This document shows, piece after piece, positions 54,405 through 63,186 of a DNA stretch of 64,000 bases (positions are counted from its first letter, which is position 1; each line of letters starts with the position of its first letter). A program made the translations under genes and the position numbers. Location of the stretch: assembly GCA_014695295.1 (NCBI GenBank), contig JACJNY010000013.1, positions 62,001-126,000 on the forward strand. The letters run 5' to 3'. The notes beneath the pieces are model-generated. The model saw only the letters and a list, made by a program, of their open reading frames with translations. It had not been told where the DNA came from and made no database searches. The stretch comes from Microcoleus sp. FACHB-61 (GTDB lineage: Bacteria > Cyanobacteriota > Cyanobacteriia > Cyanobacteriales > Microcoleaceae).

Positions 54405-55748
54405 CTATTCCACCATTTCTCCCGTCAAACTAAAAGCGCGAATATCTGTAATTTTAACCCGCACAATTTTACCCGCCAATTCAGCAATATCGCCCTTAAA
54501 AAATGTGAGACGATTGCCGCGAGTGCGTCCCATCACCTGAGTTGGATCTTTGAGATTCTGGACTTCCACCAAAACCTCTTCAGTGCGTCCGAAATAGCGC
54601 TGCGATCGTTCCATCGCCGTTGTTGTCACTACATGATTGATTCGTTGCAGGCGATCGGCTTTCACCTCCTCACTCAACTGATTTTCCCACAAAGCCGCCG
54701 GCGTCCCAGGGCGAGGCGAATAAGCCGCAGTATTCACTAAATCGAAACCAACATCTTCGATTAACTTCAAAGTCTTCTCAAACTGCGCTTCCGTCTCCCC
54801 GGGAAAACCCACAATCGCATCAGCCGTAATCGAAGCATCCGGCATATAACGGCGAACTGTATCAATAATCCGGCGGTATTTTTCCTGAGTATAACCCCGA
54901 GACATCGCCTTCAAAATATCATTATCTCCCGACTGAAAAGGAATGTGAAAATGTTCGCAAACCTGCGGTAATTCCGCACAAGCCTTAATCAATCTTTCCG
55001 TAAAGTAGCGCGGGTGGCTAGTAGCAAATCTCAGGCGATCGACTCCCGGCACATCCTGCACAAAATAAAGCAAATCCGTCAAAGTATGCTGGTTGCTGCC
55101 GTCCGGTTTGGTTCCGGGCAAATCGCGTCCGTAAGCATCAATATTTTGCCCCAACAAAGTTACTTCCTTGTAACCTTGACGGCCCAAATCTTCCATCTCA
55201 GCGCGAATTGCCTCCGGCATTCGCGACTGTTCAACCCCGCGAACATTCGGGACAACACAATAAGTGCAGCGTTCATTGCAGCCATAAATTACATTCACCC
55301 AAGCAGTCACCTTGCTATCGCGGCGCGGCTTAGTAATATCCTCCATAATCTCAACAGCTTCAGTCGCCACAACTTGATTGCCCTCAAAAACTTGTTCGAG
55401 CAAATCTTCAAGTCGGTTAGCGTGTTGCGGCCCCATTACTAAGTCTAATTCCGGCACTCTGCGCAGCAGCGCTTCACCTTCCTGCTGCGCCACGCATCCA
55501 GCTACAACTAAAGTTAAACCCGGTTCTTGGCGCTTGCGATGAGCTTGCCTTCCGAGGTTAGAATAAACTCTTTGTTCGGCATTGTCGCGAATTGTGCAAG
55601 TATTGTAGAGAATCAAGCTAGCTTCATTGGGGTCTTCCGAGAACTCAAAGCCCATATTTTCGAGAATGCCGGCCATCCGTTCCGAGTCGGCTTTATTCAT
55701 CTGGCATCCGAAAGTAGTGATGTGATAGCGGCGGGGTTTAACGGTCAT
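54405..55748 (-). CDS. miaB: tRNA-2-methylthio-N6-dimethylallyladenosine synthase
   Basis: MiaB is a radical-SAM methylthiotransferase that makes ms2i6A37 in tRNAs reading UNN codons. The N-terminal UPF0004 domain holds the auxiliary-cluster cysteines 15 (FGCQMN), 51 ([13 protein letters not shown]) and 85 (AGCVAQQEG). The radical-SAM triad is Cys 157, 161 and 164 ([17 protein letters not shown]). A TRAM domain ends the protein ([20 protein letters not shown]). The length of 447 aa is normal. The start [20 protein letters not shown] is conserved in cyanobacteria. [12 protein letters not shown] and AFxTSHPR-like [11 protein letters not shown] are further signatures. The gene stands alone and its spacer to the methyltransferase contains a GGTGCGC/GCGCACC palindrome at 55859-55875. 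Confidence 0.96.
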   Translation of the reverse strand: MTVKPRRYHITTFGCQMNKADSERMAGILENMGFEFSEDPNEASLILYNTCTIRDNAEQRVYSNLGRQAHRKRQEPGLTLVVAGCVAQQEGEALLRRVPELDLVMGPQHANRLEDLLEQVFEGNQVVATEAVEIMEDITKPRRDSKVTAWVNVIYGCNERCTYCVVPNVRGVEQSRMPEAIRAEMEDLGRQGYKEVTLLGQNIDAYGRDLPGTKPDGSNQHTLTDLLYFVQDVPGVDRLRFATSHPRYFTERLIKACAELPQVCEHFHIPFQSGDNDILKAMSRGYTQEKYRRIIDTVRRYMPDASITADAIVGFPGETEAQFEKTLKLIEDVGFDLVNTAAYSPRPGTPAALWENQLSEEVKADRLQRINHVVTTTAMERSQRYFGRTEEVLVEVQNLKDPTQVMGRTRGNRLTFFKGDIAELAGKIVRVKITDIRAFSLTGEMVE

Positions 55749-55943
55749 GGCGAATTGCAGGCAAATAAAAAATATAGGTTTTCAACCTTAACAATTTATT
55801 ATAACACTTCTGTGTTAAACGAGATACGTCTGGTAACTGGGAATTTTAGTAATTGTAGGGTGCGCATTGCGCACCTTACCGCTACAAATAGCTTTATATC
55901 CCAGACAAATTATGCGAAGTCGGTATCTGGCTATTCTGTTTTT

Positions 55944-57083
55944 TTAGTGATATAAAAACTGTAAAATTGTTTTGGCAATACCTTGTGCAGCCAAATAAGG
56001 AACCCCATTGCCAACAGTTTTAAACATATTAGTCAACGTCATCTTAGCGGGCAGTGCAAACTCTTTTGGCAGTGACTGAATAGCCAGTGTTTCTGCAACA
56101 GAAAGCCGGCGAACTTTGTAAGGGTGCAAGTGAACTTCGTTATTGCCGTAACAAGCTGTCGGGGAATAACGCCACCGGTGCAATCGCTTGAAAGATTTTT
56201 TTGAATCATCTCCTTCATCAACGGAACCAAACCGCTTAATGCCAGCTTTTGGTGTGAAATAGTGTTTGGCATTGGGATGGTTGAGAACGTCATTTTTTTG
56301 GAACCAAAATTCAACAGTTAAATCTTGGGGAATGCCATCAGGACAAGGCACGAAACCATCATCTGCAAAGGCTGTTCTCTCAGGCCAAGGATGAGAAAAA
56401 ATTTCTGATTTGGGATATAATACCTGACTTTGCCAAGGAAATAAACTTTCGGCTAACATTGGGCTTTTTTCCTCTAGGGAAATGCCCAGATTTTTGACAA
56501 GGTTTTTTCTAAGTCCAATCAAAATAATTCTATCCCTATCTTGCGGAACCCCGTATTCTATCGCATTAATTAAACGTTCGGCAAAAACGTATCCCGAATC
56601 AGCCAACTGATGTTTTAGTTGACCGTAAAAAGCTTTATGTTTCTTGGTTCTCCACAAACCTTTGACATTTTCAAATAAAAAGAAATCTGGCTGCTGCTGA
56701 CAAATCAATTCAATGTATGAAGCTGAAAGTTGACCTTTATCTCCTTCCCCACCCCGGTTTTTGCCACCAATAGAAAAGTCAGGACAAGGCGGCCCCGCGA
56801 TAAATCCCACAATATCGTGATGCTTGCGGGCATCCTGCATCAATTCGCGCAGGCGAAAAGCTGGTTCTCCCCCTACAAGTCGAGTTACATCTGCTTCCTC
56901 TCCTTCGCAATATCCGTATTCTGGTAGCGGCAAATTCATGCAGTGCCGAGAATAGCGGTATGCTTGCATGAAAGGTGGGAAAATTTCATTGACATACGCT
57001 ACATTAAAGCCGATCGACTCAAAACCCAGATCGAGCAAGCCTGAACCTGAAAAAAATGAGAAAATACAAGGAGGAGGGTGCAT
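55944..57083 (-). CDS. DNA (cytosine-5) methyltransferase, solitary
   Basis: This 379-residue C5-MTase has motif I IFSFFSGSGLLDLGFES (SAM binding, 7-23), motif IV GPPCPDFS with catalytic Cys 100, motif VI FFLFENVKG, and motif VIII YGVPQDRDRIILIGL. Motif IX/X is RRLSVAETLAIQSLP with TVGNGVPYLAAQ. The target-recognition region (about 220-310) is unlike any family I can name. Motif IV has PPCPDFS where PPCQxFS is usual. No restriction endonuclease, specificity subunit or Vsr gene is nearby (the nearest genes are miaB and a membrane protein), so it looks like an orphan methyltransferase. Its target cannot be read from sequence. Start ATG 57083, with GGAGGAG at 57071-57076 on the opposite strand, not a ribosome site. 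Confidence 0.92.
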   Translation of the reverse strand: MHPPPCIFSFFSGSGLLDLGFESIGFNVAYVNEIFPPFMQAYRYSRHCMNLPLPEYGYCEGEEADVTRLVGGEPAFRLRELMQDARKHHDIVGFIAGPPCPDFSIGGKNRGGEGDKGQLSASYIELICQQQPDFFLFENVKGLWRTKKHKAFYGQLKHQLADSGYVFAERLINAIEYGVPQDRDRIILIGLRKNLVKNLGISLEEKSPMLAESLFPWQSQVLYPKSEIFSHPWPERTAFADDGFVPCPDGIPQDLTVEFWFQKNDVLNHPNAKHYFTPKAGIKRFGSVDEGDDSKKSFKRLHRWRYSPTACYGNNEVHLHPYKVRRLSVAETLAIQSLPKEFALPAKMTLTNMFKTVGNGVPYLAAQGIAKTILQFLYH

Positions 57084-57270
57084 TGAAGGATGCCAGCAAT
57101 TTTGAGTTGAGCTTACTATAAATTCTGTCGGGTGCGCAGGGAGCCGTGCACCTTACTATAAATTCTGTCGGGAATTGGGCATGGGGAATTGGTAGAATGG
57201 CCGGGGCGGGTTTATGAGATTATTAGTTTGAGCCGATTATTGTTGGTAAAAACCGCCCCTACAGGTATTA

Positions 57271-57699
57271 TTACAACCATTGACCGCCTCGGAAACGCCA
57301 GTATGGAAAGAAAATCCGCATCAGTGTTTGGGATGCCAGATAAATAGCCAGCCACACTAAACTATAATGCAAAGCAAAAGCTCCCAAGTCCAAATCTTGT
57401 GCAGGTATCCCCGGCAAACCGATAACTTTGATTAAAAATAACACAAAAAGCGCTTCCCAAATCCCAGCCAGCAATTGAAACGCGCCGGGCCAATCTCGAT
57501 CCCAGCGGAACTGCTGAATGTAAATATATAAGGCATCCCAGCCGATGCCAAAAATCGCTACATACCCTAAAATCCAGAAAAAGACTGAGCCTGATTGGGA
57601 GGTAATTAAACCCAGAAAAAAGGGCAGCGTTACTAAAGCGCCTACGGTTGCAAATAGCAATAACCGAGTTTGCCAGCGGCCGAATAAGGTGGGGGTCAT
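57271..57699 (-). CDS. conserved four-helix membrane protein, unknown function
   Basis: The 142-residue protein has four hydrophobic segments: LLLFATVGALVTLPFFLGLI, GSVFFWILGYVAIFGIGWDA, AGIWEALFVLFLIKVIGLPG and FALHYSLVWLAIYLASQTLM. The short loop QQFRWDRDWPGAFQLL and the C-terminal FFPYWRFRGGQWL are aromatic- and basic-rich. I recognise it as a cyanobacterial conserved membrane protein but know no function. It is flanked by the methyltransferase (same strand, downstream) and 80-bp repeats upstream. There is no ribosome site strong enough to prove the start. Confidence 0.75.
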   Translation of the reverse strand: MTPTLFGRWQTRLLLFATVGALVTLPFFLGLITSQSGSVFFWILGYVAIFGIGWDALYIYIQQFRWDRDWPGAFQLLAGIWEALFVLFLIKVIGLPGIPAQDLDLGAFALHYSLVWLAIYLASQTLMRIFFPYWRFRGGQWL

Positions 57700-57704
57700 T
57701 CGAT

Positions 57705-57885
57705 TTTAGATTTTAGATTTTAGATTTTAGATTGAATAGGAAGGTTGTTTGGCTAGTCGAAGGCTTGGATTTTAGATTTTAGATTTGGGATTTTACATTT
57801 TAGGTTTTAGATTGAATGTGAAGGTTGTTTGGCTAGTCGAAGCCTTGGATTTGAGATTTTAGATTTGGGATTTTACATTGAAGGC
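57705..57885. repeat. GATTTTA heptamers and an 80-bp direct repeat
   Basis: Consecutive TTTTAGA heptamers (57708-57733) run into two copies of an 80-bp unit (57731-57810 and 57811-57885). Each has ATTGAATxxGAAGGTTGTTTG, GCTAGTCGAAGxCTTGG, then more heptamer-like TTTTAGATTTGGGATTTTAC. A GTTCCACAAAGAGTGAGTTT element at about 57950-57969 is related to the one at 30270-30290. Confidence 0.85.
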
Positions 57886-58085
57886 GAAGCTCGTTTAAAT
57901 CATTTAAATCTCACATCTTTTACCATTTTCAAGAACAAGCTTTTCAGCCCGTTCCACAAAGAGTGAGTTTTATTGTGGGGTGGACATCCTGCCCTGCCGT
58001 AAAAAACCTATTGAAAATGGTGCAATGCCTCCGTTAAATCTATTAAATCCCGTACATTGCTCGTTGCCGAACTTCCTAATTCAAA

Positions 58086-60089
58086 TTAGCCGGGAGATTT
58101 ATTAAAAATCCACTTCAACCACTGCACGAACGATCGCCAAACGCTCAATTTCCGCACACCAGCAACTCTGTTGGCGGCCAGACTTTCAACCGATCGCAAG
58201 GCGGCGTATTGCAAGCCCAAAAAACTGTCTACCGGCGCGTAAGGCCCCCCCAAAGTAATCGCGCCGGCTGCGTATACCCGGCCTTCTGTGTTGCTAGCAG
58301 AAGTGTTGCACAATTCGGGCACTTCAAAATCCTTATTAACGCTCAGCCGCCCCAAACCGTTGAGGGGAAGATTGTATTGAACTACCAAATCGTTTAATAG
58401 GGGACTGGTTTTTACCTTAGCGTCCAAACCCGTAGCGTCAATAATAAAATCAGCCTCTAACTTAATTTGCCCCTTGAGTTCCTTCTCCTGAATGTACGTC
58501 ACCGTGCGGTTTTGACTGTCGCGCTCGACTCGCTCGACTTCCCCGAAGGTAATTTGATACCATCCTTGACTTAAACCTTCTTTGACAATCCGCCGCCAGT
58601 CGCTGCGCTTGGCTGTAGTAGTGCCGCCCCAGTCTGTGAGCAACTGCGGGCGAAACTCGGGGGCGGCTTGTTCCAAAAGTACGCGGAGTTCCCCACCCCA
58701 GCAAGCTTTCGGCCAGTTGAAAGGTTGAAATTCGTAGTGATTTTCGACGCTGCGCTCAGCGAGTTTAAATTTGTTACCTTGAGGTTTGGGCGATCGCATC
58801 AAATGCAATACTTGAATGTTGCGGTTCCGCTGTCGCGCTTCGTAAATTCGCTGCACCACCCTCGAAGCCACAATTCCCCGGCCTCTAATTAACACGCTGC
58901 CGCCCCTGGCCTCCAATTTTTCGTAAACGCCGTCGTGGCTTTCGTAAGCGTTGACAACCGACTCAAAATCCTGGGTTTTTTCGCGGTAAGCTTGCAAGTC
59001 GGGCAAAAATTGAATGGCGGGATAGCCGGTGGCTAAGTGTACGTATTTGGCGATTAAAAAAGCGTGATCGCGGTGATCCGCATTCGATCGAGAATAAGCG
59101 ATCGCGTACCTGCCGTCATCTGTTTTGCGAATTCCCCGCACTCTACCGTAGCGAAACATCTGATTCCACCCAATTCGATCGACTTCCCTGTCAATAGAAT
59201 CAAACACATTCCCCGCGCGAGGCGTATAAGTTTCGGCAAAAGTCGGTTCAGCAAACACCTGCCACATCAACATCAGTGATACTCCCAACCGCCCTTTGAG
59301 CAATTCCTGCCAAGCTTCCCGCAAAGCATAGGGAGGCCATCCCCAAATGTTGTCTGGACAAGAGTCAGAATTCGATCGTAGGCGTTCCCGCAGCGGAATT
59401 TGAGAATTCAGGCACAAACGCAGGTAGCGGGCGTAAGGCTGGCTTTCCATGCCCAAAACACCAATTCGATCTGTTTTCACACCGCAAATTCTCAGCAAAT
59501 CCACCCAAATAAAGCTGCCCAAACCGCCGCCAACTGCCGCCCAATCCACTTCTGCCACAGGGAGTCCCATAGATTGGATCGATCGCATTGAGACTTGAGA
59601 AGCTTGCAAAAATGCGATCGGCGGAAATTCTCCCCTACTAGCTGTTTGAGGAAGCTGCAACATTATTTGCTGCCCTAATGCGGGGTCTGGCCCATTGGTC
59701 TGGGGGTTAAAGAAAATGTGAGAATTGAGCGACGGCGTTTCTGGGGAATTCACAGCAAAAGAAATGCCGATCGCGTAGGGCCCAACTTGCAGCATATCCC
59801 CGTTTGCCAGCACGCAACGGGTTTGGCGAATGCCGTTAACAAAAGTACCGTTGCGGCTGCCCGTGTCAGTGAGTAGAATACTGTTGCCTTCGGTGCCAAT
59901 CACTGCGTGAAAGCGAGAAACTTGACTGCTGCTGAGGGCAATTCGAGAAACTCGTTCCCCGTTGATTGTGGCCGGCATAGCTTCAAAAATTCGTCCCAAA
60001 GCGATGGGTAAGTCGAGTATCGGGGAGCGACAATCCCCCGTAGCTGTATCTGTCCAAGTCAGTCGCAGGCGCAAGGGTTGAGAATTCAT
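58086..60089 (-). CDS. FHA domain fused to FAD-dependent oxidoreductase-like domain
   Basis: Residues 1-115 are an FHA domain (IALSSSQVSRFHAVIGTEGN; DTGSRNGTFVNG at 75-86). From 180 onward lies a flavoprotein fold: AAVGGGLGSFIWVDLLRICG, with GGGLGS at 187-192 as the dinucleotide-binding turn; SVLIRGRGIVASRVVQRIYE, a second Rossmann glycine motif; DFIIDATGLDAKV; and VYAAGAITLGGPYAPVDSFLG near the C-terminus. The order resembles flavin monooxygenase / FAD-NAD(P)-binding (pfam13454-like) proteins. An FHA fused to such an enzyme suggests recruitment to a phosphothreonine partner. Its substrate is unknown. It is co-directional with another FHA gene 104 bp upstream, and they may form an operon. The start MNSQPLRLRLTWTD is the first domain strand. 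Confidence 0.85.
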   Translation of the reverse strand: MNSQPLRLRLTWTDTATGDCRSPILDLPIALGRIFEAMPATINGERVSRIALSSSQVSRFHAVIGTEGNSILLTDTGSRNGTFVNGIRQTRCVLANGDMLQVGPYAIGISFAVNSPETPSLNSHIFFNPQTNGPDPALGQQIMLQLPQTASRGEFPPIAFLQASQVSMRSIQSMGLPVAEVDWAAVGGGLGSFIWVDLLRICGVKTDRIGVLGMESQPYARYLRLCLNSQIPLRERLRSNSDSCPDNIWGWPPYALREAWQELLKGRLGVSLMLMWQVFAEPTFAETYTPRAGNVFDSIDREVDRIGWNQMFRYGRVRGIRKTDDGRYAIAYSRSNADHRDHAFLIAKYVHLATGYPAIQFLPDLQAYREKTQDFESVVNAYESHDGVYEKLEARGGSVLIRGRGIVASRVVQRIYEARQRNRNIQVLHLMRSPKPQGNKFKLAERSVENHYEFQPFNWPKACWGGELRVLLEQAAPEFRPQLLTDWGGTTTAKRSDWRRIVKEGLSQGWYQITFGEVERVERDSQNRTVTYIQEKELKGQIKLEADFIIDATGLDAKVKTSPLLNDLVVQYNLPLNGLGRLSVNKDFEVPELCNTSASNTEGRVYAAGAITLGGPYAPVDSFLGLQYAALRSVESLAANRVAGVRKLSVWRSFVQWLKWIFNKSPG

Positions 60090-60193
60090 GATTATTTTTT
60101 AAACATCAGCAGTCGGCTTTGAGCTTTCTGCAAAAAAGATTTTTGAATTTGAGAGTGTTTAGCGGATACCCTGATTTTCCCTTTTTCAAACTT

Positions 60194-60724
60194 TCACGGA
60201 GAGATCATCACGCTCGCCGCCGCCGCCAAAGAAGTACCGCACCACGGACACCCCGCATTCAACTGCGCGTAAGGCGAAATTCGGTTGCACTTGGGACACT
60301 GCAAACCGTAGCTTGAAGGCCCCGTCGGCGGGGAAGAACTTTCAACCGGAGGCCCGGACAGCAAAACAGTCAGCGGCGCGGCTACCTCTACCTCCGCTAC
60401 CTTCACCACCTCGATTTGCACTTGGCCTAAATGGATGCGGCTTCCCGAGTTCAATTTCGCTTCGCCTCGGGCGAGAATTTTTCCGTCTACCAGCGGCGGA
60501 TTGCTTTCGCGCAAATTCCGCACTGCATACTCCTGCAATTCTTGATTAAAAAATATTTCAACGTGCAGACCCGATACGCTGGGATGCGAAAATACTATAT
60601 CGCACTTCGCCGGATCGCGCCCGATCCTCACGGTTCCGGGATTTTTGGTCGGCAGTCCGTTTTCAATTGTCTGAGTTTGACGCACTCCAGCCTCTGTCCA
60701 TGCTAAAGTGAGCTGGCTTGTCAT
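60194..60724 (-). CDS. FHA-domain protein with C-terminal zinc ribbon
   Basis: The 176-residue product from ATG 60724 begins MTSQLTLAWTEAGVRQTQTI, closely parallel to the start of the next FHA gene (LRLTWTD). The FHA core shows GTVRIGRDPAKCDIVFSHPS and VSGLHVEIFF, with the glycine loop replaced by LRESNPPLVDGK where NGTFVNG is usual. The conserved SxxH is present. After a proline/serine linker, CPKCNRISPYAQLNAGCPWC is a four-Cys zinc ribbon. The open frame runs to 60949, but its upstream part is low-quality sequence. It may be an adaptor for the FAD-FHA protein downstream. The terminator at 60863-60888 separates it from the KGG gene. Confidence 0.85.
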   Translation of the reverse strand: MTSQLTLAWTEAGVRQTQTIENGLPTKNPGTVRIGRDPAKCDIVFSHPSVSGLHVEIFFNQELQEYAVRNLRESNPPLVDGKILARGEAKLNSGSRIHLGQVQIEVVKVAEVEVAAPLTVLLSGPPVESSSPPTGPSSYGLQCPKCNRISPYAQLNAGCPWCGTSLAAAASVMISP

Positions 60725-61200
60725 GATTCTATAGTTGTGCTGACACTGTGGAAAAATATTAGCTGATTTATTTTGAGGACGGACTTCCTCACTAAAAAAC
60801 TTAATTAGAATTATTGACGCGGACTCGATCGAACTTCTGAAAATACTATGTGCAGCAAAACAAAAAAGCCCCGACTTCGGGGCTTTTTGTGCTCGTATTG
60901 GCTTTTTTTGAGAGACTGACTCGCGCTTGCCAGCTTTTGTTTCCCACAAAATTATTGACCCCAGTGCACCTTTGTTAAAATTTTGCTGTTAAAGATTGAG
61001 CAGCGATTACTAAAAACTAATTGGTGTGGGGTTTCCAGATTTGCGAAGCTTTGGGGCGCTAGTGACGAATTTTGGAAGTTGGGCCACCGAACTATCTCGG
61101 GAAATTCGATCGCCCCACCTCCTCAAATGCTCAGTGTCCTAGTGCTATCTCTCAAGCTGCAACTTTGTAATCTTTCGTTGCAGAGCCAGCCGTGAGAGAT
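60725..61200. other. spacer between FHA-zinc ribbon gene and KGG gene
   Basis: It contains one strong hairpin (60863-60888) and otherwise AT-rich sequence. The open frame at 60983-61195 (top strand) is unlike known proteins and I do not call it. The promoter of the two FHA genes is expected near 60725-60860. Confidence 0.5.
60863..60888. terminator. intrinsic terminator (AAAAAGCCCCG stem)
   Basis: An 11-bp stem (60863-60873 with 60878-60888), GC-rich at the loop side, has a four-base loop ACTT and T runs on each flank. It is 313 bp past the KGG stop on the minus strand and upstream of the FHA pair. It can insulate the FHA operon from upstream transcription. Confidence 0.8.
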
Positions 61201-61428
61201 TTATTCGCTCTTGCGGCTTTTGCGACCGCCTTCGCGACCAATTTGAGCCATGTGTTCGCGATTTCTGCTGACAGCTTCGCCGCCTTTTTGGCCAGCTTGT
61301 CTGGCTTCTTCAGGGGTGAATTCGTGTGCAGTTCCTTTCTCGTGTGCAGCTTTTCCGCCTTTGCTAGCAATTGCGCGCTGTTTTTCTGCATCCATAGAAG
61401 CGAATCCGCGTTTGCTTTTCTCAGCCAT
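61201..61428 (-). CDS. KGG-motif (CON-10-like) stress-induced protein
   Basis: The 75-residue hydrophilic protein MAEKSKRGFASMDAEKQRAI, ASKGGKAAHEKG and FTPEEARQAGQKGGEAVSRN ends REHMAQIGREGGRKSRKSE. KGG/GxxGG repeats are characteristic of the general stress protein family that includes fungal CON-10, E. coli YciG and B. subtilis GsiB. They are strongly hydrated, probably disordered, and rise with starvation or desiccation; the molecular function is not established. Ribosome site GAGGAG six bases before the ATG at 61428 decides the start; a longer frame begins at 61485. It is the only short basic protein of this kind here. Confidence 0.92.
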   Translation of the reverse strand: MAEKSKRGFASMDAEKQRAIASKGGKAAHEKGTAHEFTPEEARQAGQKGGEAVSRNREHMAQIGREGGRKSRKSE

Positions 61429-61881
61429 GACTGTCTCCTCGTTATTGTTCTGATTTTTTAGCTCGATCGCGCCTTCGCCTCCCACTGTCGTGGTTGCTCC
61501 CAGTCAGTGGTGAGATATCCGACGGTAAATTATGAAACCTCATCAGACGAATCTAAGCTTTTGGTCTAAATCGCAGGATGACTCTTTCATAATTTACAAA
61601 TGTGAACTAAAAATAGTTCACGCCCGGGCACTATAGTTAGAGCCGCCAATGTTTAAGCAGGTTACTGTCTTTCAATCATTGTAGAAACCCCCGCAACTTT
61701 TATACCTCTTTCTCAGGTATAGTCATTCTCTAGTTCGCTGGAAGGATGGAACCGAAAGCTGATTGGGGGTAGACTCATAGGATTTTTTGACTTAACGGCG
61801 ACACCTCAAAAATTAAAAGTCTAAAGAGGGATGCTTTTTTGTCTTTTTACTTTTTTTTTTGATGCCTTCCGCGCTTGCCAA
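61429..61881. other. spacer upstream of KGG gene, downstream of nfi
   Basis: About 450 bp between same-strand genes. The KGG promoter must lie here. A poly-T/A-rich stretch at 61830-61860 lies just past the nfi stop on its template side and may act as a terminator, though no clean stem is visible. No gene is seen. Confidence 0.45.
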
Positions 61882-62535
61882 TTATCCCGATGTTAGTTGG
61901 TCTGCCGATCGAGTTGTTTCTGGTAAGCGATATTTTGGGGCGCAGCGCAGCACGTACTCGATCGCACTTATCAAGTTTACCTTATGACCTATGGAAACAT
62001 AAATCGGTTTTACCCCTGTTTGCGTCCTCAGCGCTGCGCCTACCGTTGCTCCCTCCAGCAGCAAGGGCTGCCAACTGCCCCGGTCGAATCCAACTTCTAA
62101 ATGTTCTCCAATAAATCGATTTTTGGCAACTCCGATCGTCGCAATTCCTGTCAAAACCCCCAAATGGCAGGCAAGACCGAACCTGCGGGGATGCGCTAGT
62201 CCTTGACCGTCGCACAATATCAAGTCTGGCTTCAAACTGATATTTTCCAAAGCTTCCAGGACTGCCGGCACTTCTCGAAAAGACAGGAAACCGGGAATGT
62301 AAGGAAAAGCTGTAGGACTGCGAACCACAGCTTGCTGCTGCAACTGCAAGTCGGGAAAGCTCAGAACTGTTACAGCGGCCCGCGATACGTCGTCTGCAAT
62401 GTCGTACCCTACATCTACGCCTGCGACGTACCGAACTGGCGACAGTTGATTTTCGGTAATTACCTCTGACCGAAGCTCTTCTTGAATGGCGATCGCCTCT
62501 TCAATTGTCTGGGGCCAAGGGTGTCGCTGCAACAT
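61882..62535 (-). CDS. nfi: endonuclease V (deoxyinosine 3'-endonuclease)
   Basis: EndoV nicks DNA (or RNA) one nucleotide 3' to inosine and starts repair of deaminated adenine. The 217-residue protein has RYVAGVDVGYDIADDVSRAA with Asp 41, then PYIPGFLSFREVPAVLEAL with Glu 88, and DLILCDGQGLAHPRRFGLAC with Asp 109. These are the metal-coordinating residues and the HPRR/CHLG block of the family. The length matches E. coli Nfi (223 aa). The start MLQRHPWPQTIEEAIAIQEE is conserved. The gene is solitary. The GTGC ends and codon use are unremarkable. Confidence 0.95.
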   Translation of the reverse strand: MLQRHPWPQTIEEAIAIQEELRSEVITENQLSPVRYVAGVDVGYDIADDVSRAAVTVLSFPDLQLQQQAVVRSPTAFPYIPGFLSFREVPAVLEALENISLKPDLILCDGQGLAHPRRFGLACHLGVLTGIATIGVAKNRFIGEHLEVGFDRGSWQPLLLEGATVGAALRTQTGVKPIYVSIGHKVNLISAIEYVLRCAPKYRLPETTRSADQLTSG

Positions 62536-63186
62536 TAGACCTCTTTATTTAACCGTTCTCATCTAAGGTTAACTTATCTTCGGATCTTTTTAAACTCGGA
62601 GTTTTATCGTTTGTCGCTATAAATTCCCAACTTGCCCAAGGAGTCTTTTTTTATACTCTGGAGGGTTGAGCGAGGCGGGCGTCGGCTTATTCTACATATA
62701 AAATCTGTACGTCGGAGAGCGAAATTTTATCTTTCGCGGCTTGCACCAACCGGCAAAGGTTTCACCGCTGCTGGCATCCAATTTTCTACTCAAAATTCAC
62801 AAAAAATACCTGTTTGATGCTGATTTTTTAGCTTTCTAGAAAGCTTTTTCTTTGCGATCGCCATTTTATCCCTTGTTGGAGAGCGATCGAGCTACCTATT
62901 TGCTTCTTCTTTATCTAAAATCATCCCCATTGTCAAGATGAGTGAAACATTTATTCATCAATAATCTCAGGCAGAAGCGCCATTGTTCATCCCCGAGCAT
63001 CGATTTAGCATAAATCTAATATTTTTTGGTAGTTAAGAGGTTCCCAGACCCTCACAACTATATGACTTTTATGAATAAAAAACCAATGAATTTATGAGTT
63101 GTTGCCCCATTAACATGAAGTTAGAATATTAGATAATAGGGAATAGAAGACTAACATCCAGTAACACAACCTAGCTGTATTAACCT
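62536..63186. other. divergent spacer, nfi / prohibitin-family gene
   Basis: 650 bp. A top-strand frame 62632-62817 has no recognisable relatives. Just after it, AGCTTTCTAGAAAGCT (62830-62845) with T runs on both sides is a possible weak terminator. The rest is AT-rich, and promoters for both divergent genes must lie here. Confidence 0.45.

Noticed and set aside
62632-62817. 61-codon frame in the nfi/prohibitin spacer
   Set aside because: There is no ribosome site or similarity; composition is compatible with chance.
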